Below are positions 10,346 to 19,637 of a DNA stretch of 64,000 nt, one piece after another. The DNA is taken from assembly GCF_030656875.1 (NCBI RefSeq), contig NZ_CP130943.1, positions 3,472,001-3,536,000 on the forward strand, given 5' to 3'. This DNA comes from Prescottella sp. R16 (GTDB taxonomy: Bacteria > Actinomycetota > Actinomycetes > Mycobacteriales > Mycobacteriaceae). Both the position numbers and the translations under genes were made by a program. A model generated the notes under the pieces. It was not told the DNA's origin, made no database searches, and saw only the letters and a list, made by a program, of their open reading frames with translations. The stretch's first letter is position 1. Each line of letters opens with the position of its first letter.

Positions 10346-11420
10346 CGGTCCGCTCCCGTTCGTCCACCGGCGCTGCACCTCCACGACTCGACACGGCGCG
10401 CCGGACCAGCCGGTCGATCGCATCGGAGGTTACCTGCGGGAACTCGAGCTCCACGAGATGGCCCGCATCGCGCACCCGGACCAGTTCGGAACGGTGCAGC
10501 GCCGTCGCGAGCGCCTTCGAACTCGGGAACGGGATGATCATGTCGGCGTCGCCGCACAGCACCAGCGCGGGCGTGTCCGCGAGGACCGACAGCGACTCGG
10601 ACTCGTCGTGCAGTTCGAGGGTCTCGAGGAAGTTGACGATCGTGATCACCGAGACGTTGTTCAGCATGCCGTCGGAGAACTCGACGAGCCGCGGGCTCAC
10701 CTCGGTGCCGTACGACGCGGCCCGCAGGATCGGCGAGATGATCGCCCGGGCGGCGCCGCGGGCCTGCTGCACGACGCCGGGCGCGGTGCGCACCGCGAGC
10801 CGGAACGCGTCGATCACCGGGTTGTTCAGGTTGCGGCCGAGACCCGACTTGTTCAGGCCGGCCGCGGTCGTCGACAGCAGTCCGACGCCGATCACCCGGT
10901 CCTCGAACAGCTCCGGGAACTGGCGGGCGGCCGCGAGGATCGTCATGCCGCCCATCGAATGCCCGACGAGCACCACCGGACCGGACGGGGCGACCGCGTC
11001 GACCACGGCCGCGAGATCGCGTCCCAGCTGGGCGATCGTGCTGCCCGACGGCGTCGACGCACCGGACCCGCCGTGGCCGCGCTGGTCGTAGAACACCAGC
11101 CGCGCCGTCTCGCCCCACCGCTGCGCGAGCTGCGTGCGCTGAAAGTGCCACGACTCCATCCGCAGGCAGTAGCCGTGCACGAAGATCACCGTCAGCGGGG
11201 CGTCGTCGTCCCCCACCTCCCGCACCAGCAGCGGCACCCCGTCCTCGGTGTCCACGATGCGGCTGCGGTCGCGGCTCATGAGTGTGAAGTCCTCGTCGCC
11301 GTAGATCTCCGGGCCGCGCCGCGTCGTCGCCGTCTTGACGGCGTTCAGCCCGGCGAGCGCCCCGATCGCCGCGACACCCGCCACTCCACCGAACAGGCCC
11401 AGCCTGTTCAGCAGGTTCAC
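10335..11420 (-). CDS. Alpha/beta hydrolase fold protein
   Basis: 361 aa. The hydrophobic N terminus ([19 protein letters not shown], about 7-25) is a probable membrane anchor or signal. The hydrolase domain shows the oxyanion HGY segment, the nucleophile elbow GHSMGG, an acid-bearing [11 protein letters not shown] strand and the catalytic histidine in DAGHLVELE. The substrate is unknown; its fixed place between alr and tsaE in mycolata makes lipid or ester hydrolysis near the envelope plausible but unproven. The GTG start at 11420 overlaps the alr stop (GTGA); no separate promoter is visible. Confidence 0.87.
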   Translation of the reverse strand: MNLLNRLGLFGGVAGVAAIGALAGLNAVKTATTRRGPEIYGDEDFTLMSRDRSRIVDTEDGVPLLVREVGDDDAPLTVIFVHGYCLRMESWHFQRTQLAQRWGETARLVFYDQRGHGGSGASTPSGSTIAQLGRDLAAVVDAVAPSGPVVLVGHSMGGMTILAAARQFPELFEDRVIGVGLLSTTAAGLNKSGLGRNLNNPVIDAFRLAVRTAPGVVQQARGAARAIISPILRAASYGTEVSPRLVEFSDGMLNNVSVITIVNFLETLELHDESESLSVLADTPALVLCGDADMIIPFPSSKALATALHRSELVRVRDAGHLVELEFPQVTSDAIDRLVRRAVSSRGGAAPVDERERTDAG

Positions 11421-12613
11421 GAAGAGCCGCCCGGGCCTCCGACATACGTCCGGACCGTGCGGCCCCGCACCGACGTCACCACCTCGTAGTGAATGGTGCC
11501 GAGCGCGTCCGCCCACTCCTGCGCGTGCGGTACCCCCCGGCCCGGCTGCCCGTCACCGAAGAACACCGCGACGTCACCCTCGCGGACCCCGGCGCCGTCC
11601 GGGCCGAGATCGACGACGACCTGATCCATGCACACCCGGCCGATACCCGGACGACGGTCGTCACCGAGCCACACGTCGAAGCGGCCGCTCAGGGCCCGCG
11701 GCAGCCCGTCCGCGTAGCCGACCGGCAGCAACGCGACGACAGTGTCGCGGGGTGCCACCCAGGTGTGCCCGTACGAGACGCCCTCACCGGCGGCGACCTT
11801 CTTCACCAGCGCCACCCGCGACCGGAACGTCATCACCGGACGCAGTCCGAACGTGCCGGCCTCGGGCACCGGCGACAGCCCGTACAGCGCGATACCGGGG
11901 CGGACCATGTCGAACCGCAGGTCCGGACGGGTCAGGGTGGCCGCCGAGTTCGACAGGTGCACGGCGTCCGGGACCAGCCCGAGATGCTCGGCGTCGGCGA
12001 CGGCCTCCACCAGCCGGTCCCGCTGTCGGTCGATCACCGGATGGTGTGGTTCGTCGGCGTGCGCGAGGTGCGAGAACACCCCTTTGAACCGGATCGCGCC
12101 CTCCGCCTCCGCGCGGGCCAGTTCCTTCAGGAAGTCCGGCCATTCCTCACGGGAGACACCGTTGCGGTTCAGGCCCGTGTCCACCTTGATCGTGACGGTC
12201 GCCGTCGTACCGGCCTGCCGGGCGGCGTCGACGACGGCCTGCAGGTGCCGCGGCGACGACAACCCCAGTTCGACACCCGCCGCGATCGCCGGCACATAGT
12301 CGGAGTCGGCGGTGTGCAACCACGACAGCACCGGCGCGGTGATGCCCGCGTTCTTCAGTTCCAGGCCCTCACCGAGGGTCGTGACCCCGAGTTCCCGCGC
12401 GCCCGCCGCCAGGACCGCACGTCCCACCGGGACCGCACCGTGGTTGTACGCGTCCGCCTTGACGACGGCCATGACCGCGGCGTCACCGGCATGCTCGCGG
12501 AGCACCCCGACGTTGTGCGCGACGGCATCGAGATCGATGACGGCCTCGGCCTGTGGATCCGTCTGCAGATCGGTGCGCGGTTCGGTATCGGACTCCTGTG
12601 CGGTGCTGCTCAT
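11417..12613 (-). CDS. alr: Alanine racemase
   Basis: 398-aa PLP-dependent enzyme making D-alanine for peptidoglycan. PLP lysine is K52 in [11 protein letters not shown], and the second catalytic base is the tyrosine in GVSYGHTW of the C-terminal beta domain; IGRVCMDQ is also typical. I chose ATG 12613, with an AGGA-containing stretch upstream; a GTG at 12631 adds six residues. It lies in the cell-wall/t6A operon behind nnr (60-base gap) and overlaps the downstream hydrolase start. Confidence 0.96.
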   Translation of the reverse strand: MSSTAQESDTEPRTDLQTDPQAEAVIDLDAVAHNVGVLREHAGDAAVMAVVKADAYNHGAVPVGRAVLAAGARELGVTTLGEGLELKNAGITAPVLSWLHTADSDYVPAIAAGVELGLSSPRHLQAVVDAARQAGTTATVTIKVDTGLNRNGVSREEWPDFLKELARAEAEGAIRFKGVFSHLAHADEPHHPVIDRQRDRLVEAVADAEHLGLVPDAVHLSNSAATLTRPDLRFDMVRPGIALYGLSPVPEAGTFGLRPVMTFRSRVALVKKVAAGEGVSYGHTWVAPRDTVVALLPVGYADGLPRALSGRFDVWLGDDRRPGIGRVCMDQVVVDLGPDGAGVREGDVAVFFGDGQPGRGVPHAQEWADALGTIHYEVVTSVRGRTVRTYVGGPGGSS

Positions 12614-12673
12614 GACCTTCGATCCTGCCACTCATCGCGACGAAACGGTCCCCGCGGGTGCGACGGGACCCGC

Positions 12674-14137
12674 TCACGATTCGGGCACGGGCGTCCGGAG
12701 TACCCGGATCGCCGCCCGCAGGTGTATCAGCAGCGTCGACGCCGAGATCGGGGCGAGACCGGCCGCGCCGACCTCGCCGGAACCCTCCCGGGCGCCCAGA
12801 TTCGCGGCCAGCGCGTGCGCCCGCGTCCCCACCGCCGCCGCGACCGCGGGTTCGAGCCCGGTCGCCAGGAGCGCCCCGACGATCCCGGACAACACGTCCC
12901 CCGACCCGGCAGTGGCCGCCCACGAACTGCCCGCGTCGTTGACGAACACCCGCCCCGACGGGTCGGCGATCACCGTGGCCCGCCCCTTGAGCAGCACCGT
13001 GACTCCCCAGTCCGCGGCCAGCGCCCGCGTCGCCGCGACCCGGTCCGGGACCGGCGGGCCACCCGCGAGCCGCTCGAACTCCCCCGCGTGCGGGGTGAGC
13101 AGTGTGGGCGCCGTCCGCCCGCACACCAACCCCGGATCCCGGGCGAGCAGCGTCAACCCGTCCGCGTCGACGAGCACCGGCAGATCCGACGCCAGCACCG
13201 TGCGCAGTTCGTCGAGCGCCGCGTCGTCGGTGCCGATCCCGGGTCCGACGACCCACGCCTGCACCCGTCCCGCATCACCGGGCGACGAGGACGCCACCAC
13301 CTCCGGCCAGTGCGCCAGCACCTCCGCCGCGCCGCGGCCCGCGTACCGGACCATGCCCGCCGTCGCGGTGACCGCCGCCCCGGCCGCGAGCACCGCGGCC
13401 CCCGGATAGCGGCGGCTGCCGGCGACGACACCCACGACACCCTGCGAGTACTTGTCGTCGGCGGCCGACGGCACCGGCCACGCTCGGCCCACGTCCGCCG
13501 GCTCCCACGCCGTCAGATCGGGGGCCGGGAGATCCAGCCCGATCGGAACGAGTTCGATGCGGCCGCACCGGTCCGCGGCCAGCACGTGCACCGGTTTGAG
13601 GGCGCCGAACGCGACCGTCACCGCCGCCGACACCGCGGGTCCGTCGACCGCCCCGGTGTCCGGGTCGACACCTGACGGCAGATCCACCGCGACGATCGGG
13701 GCGTCGATCCGGGCGACGAGCGCGGCCGCCGCGGGCCGCAGCGGACCGGTCCCGGAGATGCCGACGATGCCGTCGAGCACCAGGTCCGGGGCACCGAGAT
13801 CCGCGGTCGGGTCGGTGCGGACGCGTCCACCCGCCCGCCGCAGCGCCGCCAGACCGGCCGCGTGCGCCCGCTCCGGATTCAACAGCACCGCGGTGACCGC
13901 AACACCACGGGACCGCAGCAGCGCCCCGGCCCACAGCGCGTCACCACCGTTGTCGCCCGACCCCACCAGCAGGCTCACCCGGCGCCCGGCCACACCACCG
14001 GTACGTGACCGCAGCTCGTCGGCCGTGACCCGGGCCAGCCCGTACGCGGCGCGGCGCATCAGCGTGCCGTCGGGCAGGGCCGCGAGCAGCGGCGCCTCGG
14101 CCGCCCGAACCTGTGCGGTCGAGTAGTAGTTCCGCAT
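12674..14137 (-). CDS. nnr: Bifunctional NAD(P)H-hydrate epimerase/dehydratase
   Basis: 487-aa fusion of NAXE (epimerase, about residues 1-215) and NAXD (ADP/ATP-dependent dehydratase, about 220-480), the usual bacterial arrangement for repairing damaged NAD(P)H. The epimerase half has GSGDNGGDALWAG; the dehydratase half has the ribokinase-like AATAGSGDVLSG motif and TPHAGEF. The start ATG 14137 lies 2 bases after the VOC-gene stop, so coupling is likely; a longer frame to 14227 would invade the VOC gene. Confidence 0.94.
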   Translation of the reverse strand: MRNYYSTAQVRAAEAPLLAALPDGTLMRRAAYGLARVTADELRSRTGGVAGRRVSLLVGSGDNGGDALWAGALLRSRGVAVTAVLLNPERAHAAGLAALRRAGGRVRTDPTADLGAPDLVLDGIVGISGTGPLRPAAAALVARIDAPIVAVDLPSGVDPDTGAVDGPAVSAAVTVAFGALKPVHVLAADRCGRIELVPIGLDLPAPDLTAWEPADVGRAWPVPSAADDKYSQGVVGVVAGSRRYPGAAVLAAGAAVTATAGMVRYAGRGAAEVLAHWPEVVASSSPGDAGRVQAWVVGPGIGTDDAALDELRTVLASDLPVLVDADGLTLLARDPGLVCGRTAPTLLTPHAGEFERLAGGPPVPDRVAATRALAADWGVTVLLKGRATVIADPSGRVFVNDAGSSWAATAGSGDVLSGIVGALLATGLEPAVAAAVGTRAHALAANLGAREGSGEVGAAGLAPISASTLLIHLRAAIRVLRTPVPES

Positions 14138-14139
14138 CG

Positions 14140-14919
14140 CTACCCGGTCGCCACCGGTCCGGAGATCATGAAGCGGGCGCCGAGCGGATCGGCGATCTGC
14201 GCCATCCGTCCGTACTCGGTGTCCCACGGCTCCGTCGGCACCTCGCCCCCGAGCTCCCGGACCCGCGCGACCGCCGCATCGGTGTCCTCGACCTGGACGA
14301 ACATCTGCCAGTGCGACGGCACCTCCGCCGGCAACGTCCGGCTCGCGTCGTAGATGCCCGCGAGATCGTCACCGTCGAAACGTCCTGTCGAGTAACGGAA
14401 TTCGTCGGTGTCACTCAGGGGAACGAGCGTCCAGCCGAACGCGTCCCGGTAGAACGGCAGGGCCGCGTCGTAGTCCTTGGTGACCAGTTCGAACCATGCC
14501 GGCGCCCCGGCCTCACCGACCGTCACGAATCCGGGATGCTCCCCCGGCTGCCACGCGCCGATCACACCGCCGGAGGCGTCGAGGAACATCGCCATCCGTC
14601 CGGCGTCCGGCACGGTCATCGGTTCCATCAGCACGTTGCCGCCCGCGGCCGCGACCGACCGGGCGGTCGCGTCGACGTCGGGAGTGGCCAGGTAGGTGGT
14701 CCACACGTTCACGTACGGGTTCCCCGGCTGCGCCGGCATCATGCCCGCGACCGGCGCACCGGAGGTGGAGAACATCACGTAGCCGCCGTACTCCGGGCCG
14801 CTCGTCTCGTGCGTCCAGCCGAACAGGGCATCGTAGAAGGTGGCGGCCCGATCGACGTCGGACGTCTGCAGATCGATCCAACAGGGGGCGCCGGCGGGCG
14901 CGGTTCCACGGGTGGGCAT
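14140..14919 (-). CDS. Two-domain VOC (glyoxalase/bleomycin-resistance fold) protein
   Basis: 259 aa made of two similar halves of about 125 residues, each a paired beta-alpha-beta-beta-beta VOC module (first half WIDLQTSDVDRAATFYDALFGW, second half WFELVTKDYDAALPFYRDAFGW as markers, shown here as separate ends). Such duplicated VOC proteins resemble hydroxylase-like or antibiotic-binding proteins in actinomycetes; the ligand is unknown. ATG 14919 is preceded by GAGGAG. It is the first gene of the nnr-alr-tsa operon, and the divergent cupredoxin gene begins 84 bases away, so both promoters share that gap. Confidence 0.85.
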   Translation of the reverse strand: MPTRGTAPAGAPCWIDLQTSDVDRAATFYDALFGWTHETSGPEYGGYVMFSTSGAPVAGMMPAQPGNPYVNVWTTYLATPDVDATARSVAAAGGNVLMEPMTVPDAGRMAMFLDASGGVIGAWQPGEHPGFVTVGEAGAPAWFELVTKDYDAALPFYRDAFGWTLVPLSDTDEFRYSTGRFDGDDLAGIYDASRTLPAEVPSHWQMFVQVEDTDAAVARVRELGGEVPTEPWDTEYGRMAQIADPLGARFMISGPVATG

Positions 14920-14990
14920 GACAACTCCTCGCTCGGTTTCACGGCTCGGTCTCACGCTGCGACGGTGCCGAAGGGCACCCGTGCTCAGAC

Positions 14991-14996
14991 TACGCT
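14991..14996 (+). promoter_or_regulatory. -10 element for leaderless cupredoxin gene
   Basis: TACGCT lies 7 bases before ATG 15004, which has no Shine-Dalgarno sequence; this spacing predicts transcription starting at the start codon. No -35 box resembling TTGACA is visible. Confidence 0.4.
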
Positions 14997-15003
14997 GAAA
15001 CCC

Positions 15004-15363
15004 ATGAAGACGAAGGTGTGCGCATTGATCGCCGGAATCGCTTTGGCCACAACCCTTTCCGGATGCAGCTCCGACACGGGCAACGATGCCCCGGCCGATG
15101 CGGGTGACGGCCTCACCGTGACCGTGAAGAACATGACGTACTCGCCGTCCTCGATCACCGTCTCCGTCGGCGACACCGTGACCTGGGTGTTCGACGACCG
15201 CGGCACCCCGCACGACGTCGTCGGACTCGGCGACGCGAAGTCGGTGCTGCGCAGCCCACTGCTGCAGACCGGCACCTGGACGTTCACGTTCACGCAGCCG
15301 GGCACCTACAACTACACGTGCTCGCTGCACCCGGACATGCTCGGAGCGGTCGTGGTGGTGTGA
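15004..15363 (+). CDS. Cupredoxin-domain lipoprotein
   Basis: 119-aa exported lipoprotein. The signal peptide ends in the lipobox LSGC (Cys21), so it is anchored in the outer leaflet of the cytoplasmic membrane. The rest is a plastocyanin/azurin-like type 1 copper domain: His in TPHDVV, then the Cys-x-x-His-x-x-Met cluster of CSLHPDM near the C terminus. Expected role is periplasmic electron transfer or copper binding; the partner is unknown. The gene appears leaderless. Its last codons lie in an inverted repeat shared with the terminator that faces glmS. Confidence 0.87.
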   Translation: MKTKVCALIAGIALATTLSGCSSDTGNDAPADAGDGLTVTVKNMTYSPSSITVSVGDTVTWVFDDRGTPHDVVGLGDAKSVLRSPLLQTGTWTFTFTQPGTYNYTCSLHPDMLGAVVVV

Positions 15364-15380
15364 CCCCCACGACCGCTCCG
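15342..15380. terminator. Bidirectional terminator, cupredoxin/glmS
   Basis: 14-bp inverted repeat (15342-15355 and 15367-15380, 11-base loop) between two convergent genes; the left arm is inside the cupredoxin coding end. No U tract is seen on either side. Confidence 0.6.
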
Positions 15381-15390
15381 GGTCGTCGAC

Positions 15391-17256
15391 CTATTCGACG
15401 GTGACGGACTTCGCCAGGTTCCGCGGCTTGTCGACATCGAGGCCGCGGGCCTGCGCGACCTCGGCCGCGAACACCTGCAGCGGCACCGTCGACAGCAGCG
15501 GCTGCAGCAGCGTCGGCGCCGCCGGGATCTCGATGAGATGGTCGGCGTGCGCCCGCACCGCCTCGTCACCCTCCTCGGCGATCACGATCGTCGTCGCACC
15601 ACGCGCCTTGATCTCCTGAATGTTCGAGACCAGCTTCGAGTGCAGCACCGCCCGCCCCTTCGGCGACGGCATCACCACGATGACCGGCAGACCTTCCTGG
15701 ATCAGCGCGATCGGACCGTGCTTGAGCTCGCCGGCCGCGAACCCCTCGGCGTGCATGTACGCGAGCTCCTTGAGCTTGAGCGCACCCTCGAGCGCCACCG
15801 GGTAACCGACGTGGCGTCCCAGGAACAGCACCGCCGGGGCCTGCGCGAACGTCCGCGCCAGCTCCCGCACCGACTCCACCTTCTCGAGCACCCGCGACAC
15901 CAGATCCGGCATCGCGGCCAGGTCGGCGTACTCGCGCGCGACCTCGTCGGGGTACTTGGTACCCCGCGCCTGCGCCAACGCCAGTCCCACCAGGTAGTTC
16001 GCGGTCACCTGGGCGAGGAAGGCCTTGGTCGAGGCGACGGCGATCTCCGGACCGGCCCGCGTGTACAGGACGGCGTCGGCCTCCCGCGGGATCTGCGCAC
16101 CGTTGGTGTTGCAGATCGCGAGGACCCGCGCCTTCTGATCCTTGGCGTGTTTGACGGCCTCGAGCGTGTCCGCGGTCTCCCCGGACTGCGAGATCGCGAC
16201 GACGAGCGTCGACCGGTCCAGCACCGGGTCCCGGTACCGGAACTCGCTGGCCAGCTCCACCTCGACGGGCAGCCGCGTCCAGTGCTCGATCGCGTACTTG
16301 GCGAGCAGACCCGAATGGTAGGCGCTGCCGCACGCGACGACGAACACCTTGTCGACGTCGCGCAGCTCCTGCTCGGACAGCCGCTGCTCGTCGAGGACGA
16401 TGCGCTGGTCGACGAAGTGACCGCGCAGGGTGTCCGAGACTGCGCTGGGCTGTTCCTGGATCTCCTTGAGCATGAAGTAGTCGTGACCGCCCTTCTCGGC
16501 GGCCTGCAGATCCCAGTCGATCGTGAAGGGCCGGGTCTCGACGTCCGTGTTCCCGAAGAAGTCGGACACCGTGTAGCCGTCCGCGGTGAGAACCACGACC
16601 TGGTCCTGACCCAGTTCGACCGCGTCCCGGGTGTGCTCGATGAACGCCGCCACATCCGAGCCGACGAACATCTCGCCGTCACCGACACCGACGACGAGCG
16701 GCGTCGACCGGCGCGCCGCGACGATCGTGTCCGGGTCACCGGCGTGCGTGAACACCAGCGTGAACGCGCCCTCGAGCCGGCGCAGCACCGCCAGCACGCT
16801 CTCCACGAAGTCGCCCTTCGTGGCGCCCTCCCGGTATGCGCGGGCCACCAGATGTACCGCGACCTCGGAGTCCGTGTCGCTGGCCAGTTCCACATCGGCG
16901 GCCTCGAGCTCGGCGCGCAGCGGCGCGAAGTTCTCGATGATGCCGTTGTGCACGACCGCGAACTCACCGCTCGCGTCCCGGTGCGGGTGCGCGTTGCGGT
17001 CCGTCGGCTTGCCGTGCGTCGCCCACCGCGTGTGCCCCATGCCGGTGGTGCCGGCGAACGTGTCGCGGCCGACCTCGTCGAGCCGGGCCTGCAGGTTCGA
17101 CAGGCGACCGGCCTTCTTCTCGGTTTCGAGATTGCCCGCACCGTCCACGATGGCGATTCCTGCGGAGTCGTAGCCGCGGTATTCCATCCGCTGCAACGCC
17201 TCGACCACGACCCCGAGGGCCTGGCGGTGGCCCACGTAACCAACGATTCCGCACAT
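15391..17256 (-). CDS. glmS: Glucosamine-6-phosphate synthase (isomerizing)
   Basis: 621-aa cytosolic enzyme converting fructose-6-phosphate and glutamine to glucosamine-6-phosphate, first step to UDP-GlcNAc. The N-terminal class II glutamine amidotransferase begins MCGIVGY, with Cys2 as the nucleophile after Met removal; two SIS sugar-isomerase domains follow (SGETADTLEA near 350, second SIS near 470-610) and the C terminus AKSVTVE is typical. Only a weak ribosome-binding site precedes ATG 17256. No glmS-ribozyme-like leader could be seen, as the upstream gap to the divergent gene is only 67 bases. GlmM, the next enzyme, is encoded nearby. Confidence 0.97.
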   Translation of the reverse strand: MCGIVGYVGHRQALGVVVEALQRMEYRGYDSAGIAIVDGAGNLETEKKAGRLSNLQARLDEVGRDTFAGTTGMGHTRWATHGKPTDRNAHPHRDASGEFAVVHNGIIENFAPLRAELEAADVELASDTDSEVAVHLVARAYREGATKGDFVESVLAVLRRLEGAFTLVFTHAGDPDTIVAARRSTPLVVGVGDGEMFVGSDVAAFIEHTRDAVELGQDQVVVLTADGYTVSDFFGNTDVETRPFTIDWDLQAAEKGGHDYFMLKEIQEQPSAVSDTLRGHFVDQRIVLDEQRLSEQELRDVDKVFVVACGSAYHSGLLAKYAIEHWTRLPVEVELASEFRYRDPVLDRSTLVVAISQSGETADTLEAVKHAKDQKARVLAICNTNGAQIPREADAVLYTRAGPEIAVASTKAFLAQVTANYLVGLALAQARGTKYPDEVAREYADLAAMPDLVSRVLEKVESVRELARTFAQAPAVLFLGRHVGYPVALEGALKLKELAYMHAEGFAAGELKHGPIALIQEGLPVIVVMPSPKGRAVLHSKLVSNIQEIKARGATTIVIAEEGDEAVRAHADHLIEIPAAPTLLQPLLSTVPLQVFAAEVAQARGLDVDKPRNLAKSVTVE

Positions 17257-17323
17257 GGTTCACCAGCGTACTTGGACGACCGGGCGGAGCGAACTCGGTC
17301 ACCCATCGGATAACGTCACCGAC

Positions 17324-18193
17324 GTGGCGCAGACACCGAAGTCCCTGGTTTCCAAGCTGTCCAAGCGTGGCCCGCACCGCGTGCTGCGTGGAGACCTCGC
17401 GCTCGCCGGGCAGCCCGGCGTCGTCTACACCCCGGCCGAAGGCTTCAACCTGCCGGCGGTCGCGTTCGCGCACGACTGGACGGCCGGCGCCGGCAACTAT
17501 GCGGGCACCCTGGAACACCTCGCGTCGTGGGGCATCGTCGCAGCGGCTCCCGGCACCGAACGCGGGCCCGTCCCCTCGCACCTCGGCCTGGCCGCGGACC
17601 TCGACACCACCCTCGACATCTGCACCGGCGTGCGCCTCGGCACCGGCCGGATCAGCGTCCACCCCGAGCGGCTCGCGGTCGCCGGACACGGTATGGGCGG
17701 TGGGGTCGCCGTCCTCGCCGCCGCACAGCAGCAGCGGGTGCGGGCCGTCGCCGCGCTGTTCCCGGCACCGACCGCGCCGTCCGCCGTCGACGCCGCCGCC
17801 CGCGTGAACGTTCCCGGGCTGATCGTCGCGGGCGCCCGTGACGTCGACTCCCTCGGCAGCGACGCCGTCGCACTCGACGAGGCGTGGCGGGCCGAGCACG
17901 TGCTGCGGGTCGTGGACAAGGCGTCCCGGGCCGGACTCGTCGAGGGTCGCCGGGTCCTCGCGTTCCTCGGTGCGGGCGGGCCCGAGCGACGCACCCAGCA
18001 CGTCACCCGCGCCCTGCTCACCGGTTTCCTGCTGCACCACCTCACGGGCGACAAGACCTACGCCGCGTTCGCCGACGCCGACACCCGGTTCCCCGGCACC
18101 GTCGTCCGTGCGGCGGACGACACCGACGAGTCCGGCACTCCCGACGCCGCCGAGCACGCCGGTCTGATGGCCGGCCGGCTGCTGAGCCGCTGA
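17324..18193 (+). CDS. Alpha/beta hydrolase-fold protein lacking the nucleophile serine
   Basis: 289-aa protein resembling dienelactone hydrolase/PETase-like alpha/beta hydrolases. The nucleophile elbow reads G121-H-G-M-G125, with Gly123 where the catalytic Ser should be, so ordinary ester hydrolysis is unlikely; a binding or scaffold role, or an unusual mechanism, is possible. The fold is otherwise intact, with AHDWTAGAGNYAG (oxyanion region) and GLIVAGARDVDS (acid strand). The GTG start at 17324 lies 7 bases after TAACGT (17311-17316), suggesting a leaderless mRNA; an upstream ATG at 17255 overlaps the divergent glmS start. Equivalent genes occupy this glmS-adjacent place in mycobacteria. 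Confidence 0.8.
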   Translation: MAQTPKSLVSKLSKRGPHRVLRGDLALAGQPGVVYTPAEGFNLPAVAFAHDWTAGAGNYAGTLEHLASWGIVAAAPGTERGPVPSHLGLAADLDTTLDICTGVRLGTGRISVHPERLAVAGHGMGGGVAVLAAAQQQRVRAVAALFPAPTAPSAVDAAARVNVPGLIVAGARDVDSLGSDAVALDEAWRAEHVLRVVDKASRAGLVEGRRVLAFLGAGGPERRTQHVTRALLTGFLLHHLTGDKTYAAFADADTRFPGTVVRAADDTDESGTPDAAEHAGLMAGRLLSR

Positions 18194-18204
18194 CGGCCGG
18201 CGAA

Positions 18205-18272
18205 CCGCCGCTGCGGGCTGTTGCTGCGTTCCGCTCTCGGGCGATGCCGCAGTAACCGCCCGCTACCGGCGG
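18205..18272. terminator. Long imperfect hairpin between convergent genes
   Basis: Arms 18205-18218 and 18258-18272 pair with one bulge/mismatch region (CCGCCG...GCGGGC against its complement) across a 39-base loop, between the hydrolase-like gene and the Glu-Pro repeat gene. Suitable position for a bidirectional terminator; no U tract. Confidence 0.35.
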
Positions 18273-18282
18273 TGCCGGACCG

Positions 18283-19635
18283 TCACAGCGGCCCCGCCTC
18301 CGGCAACACCACCGACTCCCCCGACGGCTGCGCACCACTCTCGGCCAGCACCGGCCCTGCCCCCGCCCTGTCGTCCCGACGCTCCGCCCGGCCCGACGCC
18401 GGAGCGAACGCCGACGGCGCCGCCGGAGCCGGTACACCCGTCTCGGGCTCGGGCTCGGCTACCGGCTGGGGTTCGGGTTCCGGTTCGGGCTCGGGCACGA
18501 ACTCGGGTTCCGGTTCCGGTTCCGGTTCCGGTTCGGGCACTGGTTCGGGCTCGGGTTCGGGCTCCGGGTTGTTCGGCACCGCGGGTTCGGGTTCCGACGG
18601 TTCCGGCGTCACCGCTGCGGACGGGCCGCAGGCGCAGCACGATTCGGTACAGCACGCGTCGAGGTCGAGGCTGCTGCCGGCGTCCTCGATCACGTTCTCG
18701 ATCACATCGCCGACCGTCCGAGCCAGGCTCGACACGACCTGCGACACGACCGCCCCCGCGATGCCGGCCGCGACCGCACCGGCCTGCGCGGTCGCGGCCC
18801 CGGTCGGCGTCGGCGTCACGGACGGCACCGGGTTCGACGCCTGGACCGCCGCCGGTGGGGTCTCGATCAGTGGGGTCGGCAGACCGTGCAGGCTCGTCGC
18901 CCGGTCCGGGCACGACGACGGCGCCGGAGCCGGCACCGGGTTCGCGGCCGGTCCGCACACGACGGCGATACGAGCCGGGGCCGGGGACGGGAAGGCGCTG
19001 TCGCCGATGCGGGCGAGGACACAGTCGAGGGCCCGGTAGGCGTCGTCGACGGTGGTCGCGGTCGCCTCGCACAGCGTGCCGAACTCTGCGACGGTGTCGC
19101 GCACGTGCGGCAGGAACTGTCCGGTCAGGCGCTCGTCACAGCCGAGGCTTCCACCGGCACCCCCGGCGAGGGACCGATCGATGTCGTCCGCGGTGAGGCC
19201 GCCGACGGTGGCGGCGTCGAGCGCGCCCACCCAGTCCGTTTTCCGGGTGGTCGCGTCGCGCACCGCCCGCGACGTCTCGGTCAGGGCCCGGTGCGCGTCG
19301 TGCACGTTGCGGCGGACGGTGTCCGCCCGGTCGAGGTGTGCGGCCAGGTGTTCGCCGGCCCGGTCCGCGGCAGCACCGGTCCACGCGTCCGCGAGGTGTC
19401 CGGCAGCCCGCGCTTCGTCGTCGTACCGGCGATCGAGGTCGAGTGCGATGCGGGCGAAGGTGTCGATGTCGGTGTCGAGGACGGCCAGGTCGATACCGCA
19501 CTGTTCGACGTACCGCGCTTCGACATCGGCACACGTGGGGAACCGGTCGCCGGTGCCGAACCGGGCGGCGACGGCCGTCGCACGGGGCAGGAACGTCTCG
19601 AACCAGCGCAGGTCGGCGGGGTCGGGGGACGCCAC
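18283..19635 (-). CDS. WXG-like protein with Cys cluster and Glu-Pro repeat tail (candidate T7SS substrate)
   Basis: 450 aa, not assigned to a named family. Residues 1-215 are helical and contain a W85-T-G87 turn inside a region ([12 protein letters not shown]) like the helix-turn-helix of WXG100/PPE-type proteins. Residues 215-325 are Ala/Pro-rich with an amphipathic stretch. A compact Cys cluster (C328, C329, C333, C334, C336) precedes a tail of EP repeats (346-398) and an acidic C terminus. No Sec signal or membrane helix is evident. It starts 2 bases after the stop of a small EspC-like gene, so the two are probably a pair. An alanine/proline-rich protein sits at the same place in M. tuberculosis. 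Secretion through a type VII system is an inference. Confidence 0.7.
   Translation of the reverse strand: MASPDPADLRWFETFLPRATAVAARFGTGDRFPTCADVEARYVEQCGIDLAVLDTDIDTFARIALDLDRRYDDEARAAGHLADAWTGAAADRAGEHLAAHLDRADTVRRNVHDAHRALTETSRAVRDATTRKTDWVGALDAATVGGLTADDIDRSLAGGAGGSLGCDERLTGQFLPHVRDTVAEFGTLCEATATTVDDAYRALDCVLARIGDSAFPSPAPARIAVVCGPAANPVPAPAPSSCPDRATSLHGLPTPLIETPPAAVQASNPVPSVTPTPTGAATAQAGAVAAGIAGAVVSQVVSSLARTVGDVIENVIEDAGSSLDLDACCTESCCACGPSAAVTPEPSEPEPAVPNNPEPEPEPEPVPEPEPEPEPEPEFVPEPEPEPEPQPVAEPEPETGVPAPAAPSAFAPASGRAERRDDRAGAGPVLAESGAQPSGESVVLPEAGPL
18441..18571. repeat. Hexanucleotide-type repeats coding Glu-Pro tail
   Basis: Imperfect runs of 6-base units (GGTTCC, GGTTCG, GGCTCG variants on the plus strand) encode the EP repeats of the 18283-19635 gene. 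Multiples of six keep the frame, so the tract could vary in length between strains without disrupting the protein. Confidence 0.85.
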
Positions 19636-19637
19636 CG

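Noticed and set aside
15538..17313. Long plus-strand ORF over glmS
   Set aside because: Antisense shadow of glmS with Arg/Glu/Leu-rich composition and no start signal.
17257..17323. glmS ribozyme/riboswitch upstream of glmS
   Set aside because: The gap to the divergent gene is only 67 bases, too short for a glmS ribozyme, and no such core is visible.
18441..18571. Possible CRISPR-like or tandem noncoding repeat
   Set aside because: The repeats are 6-base coding units for the Glu-Pro tail, with no spacers or conserved repeat length.
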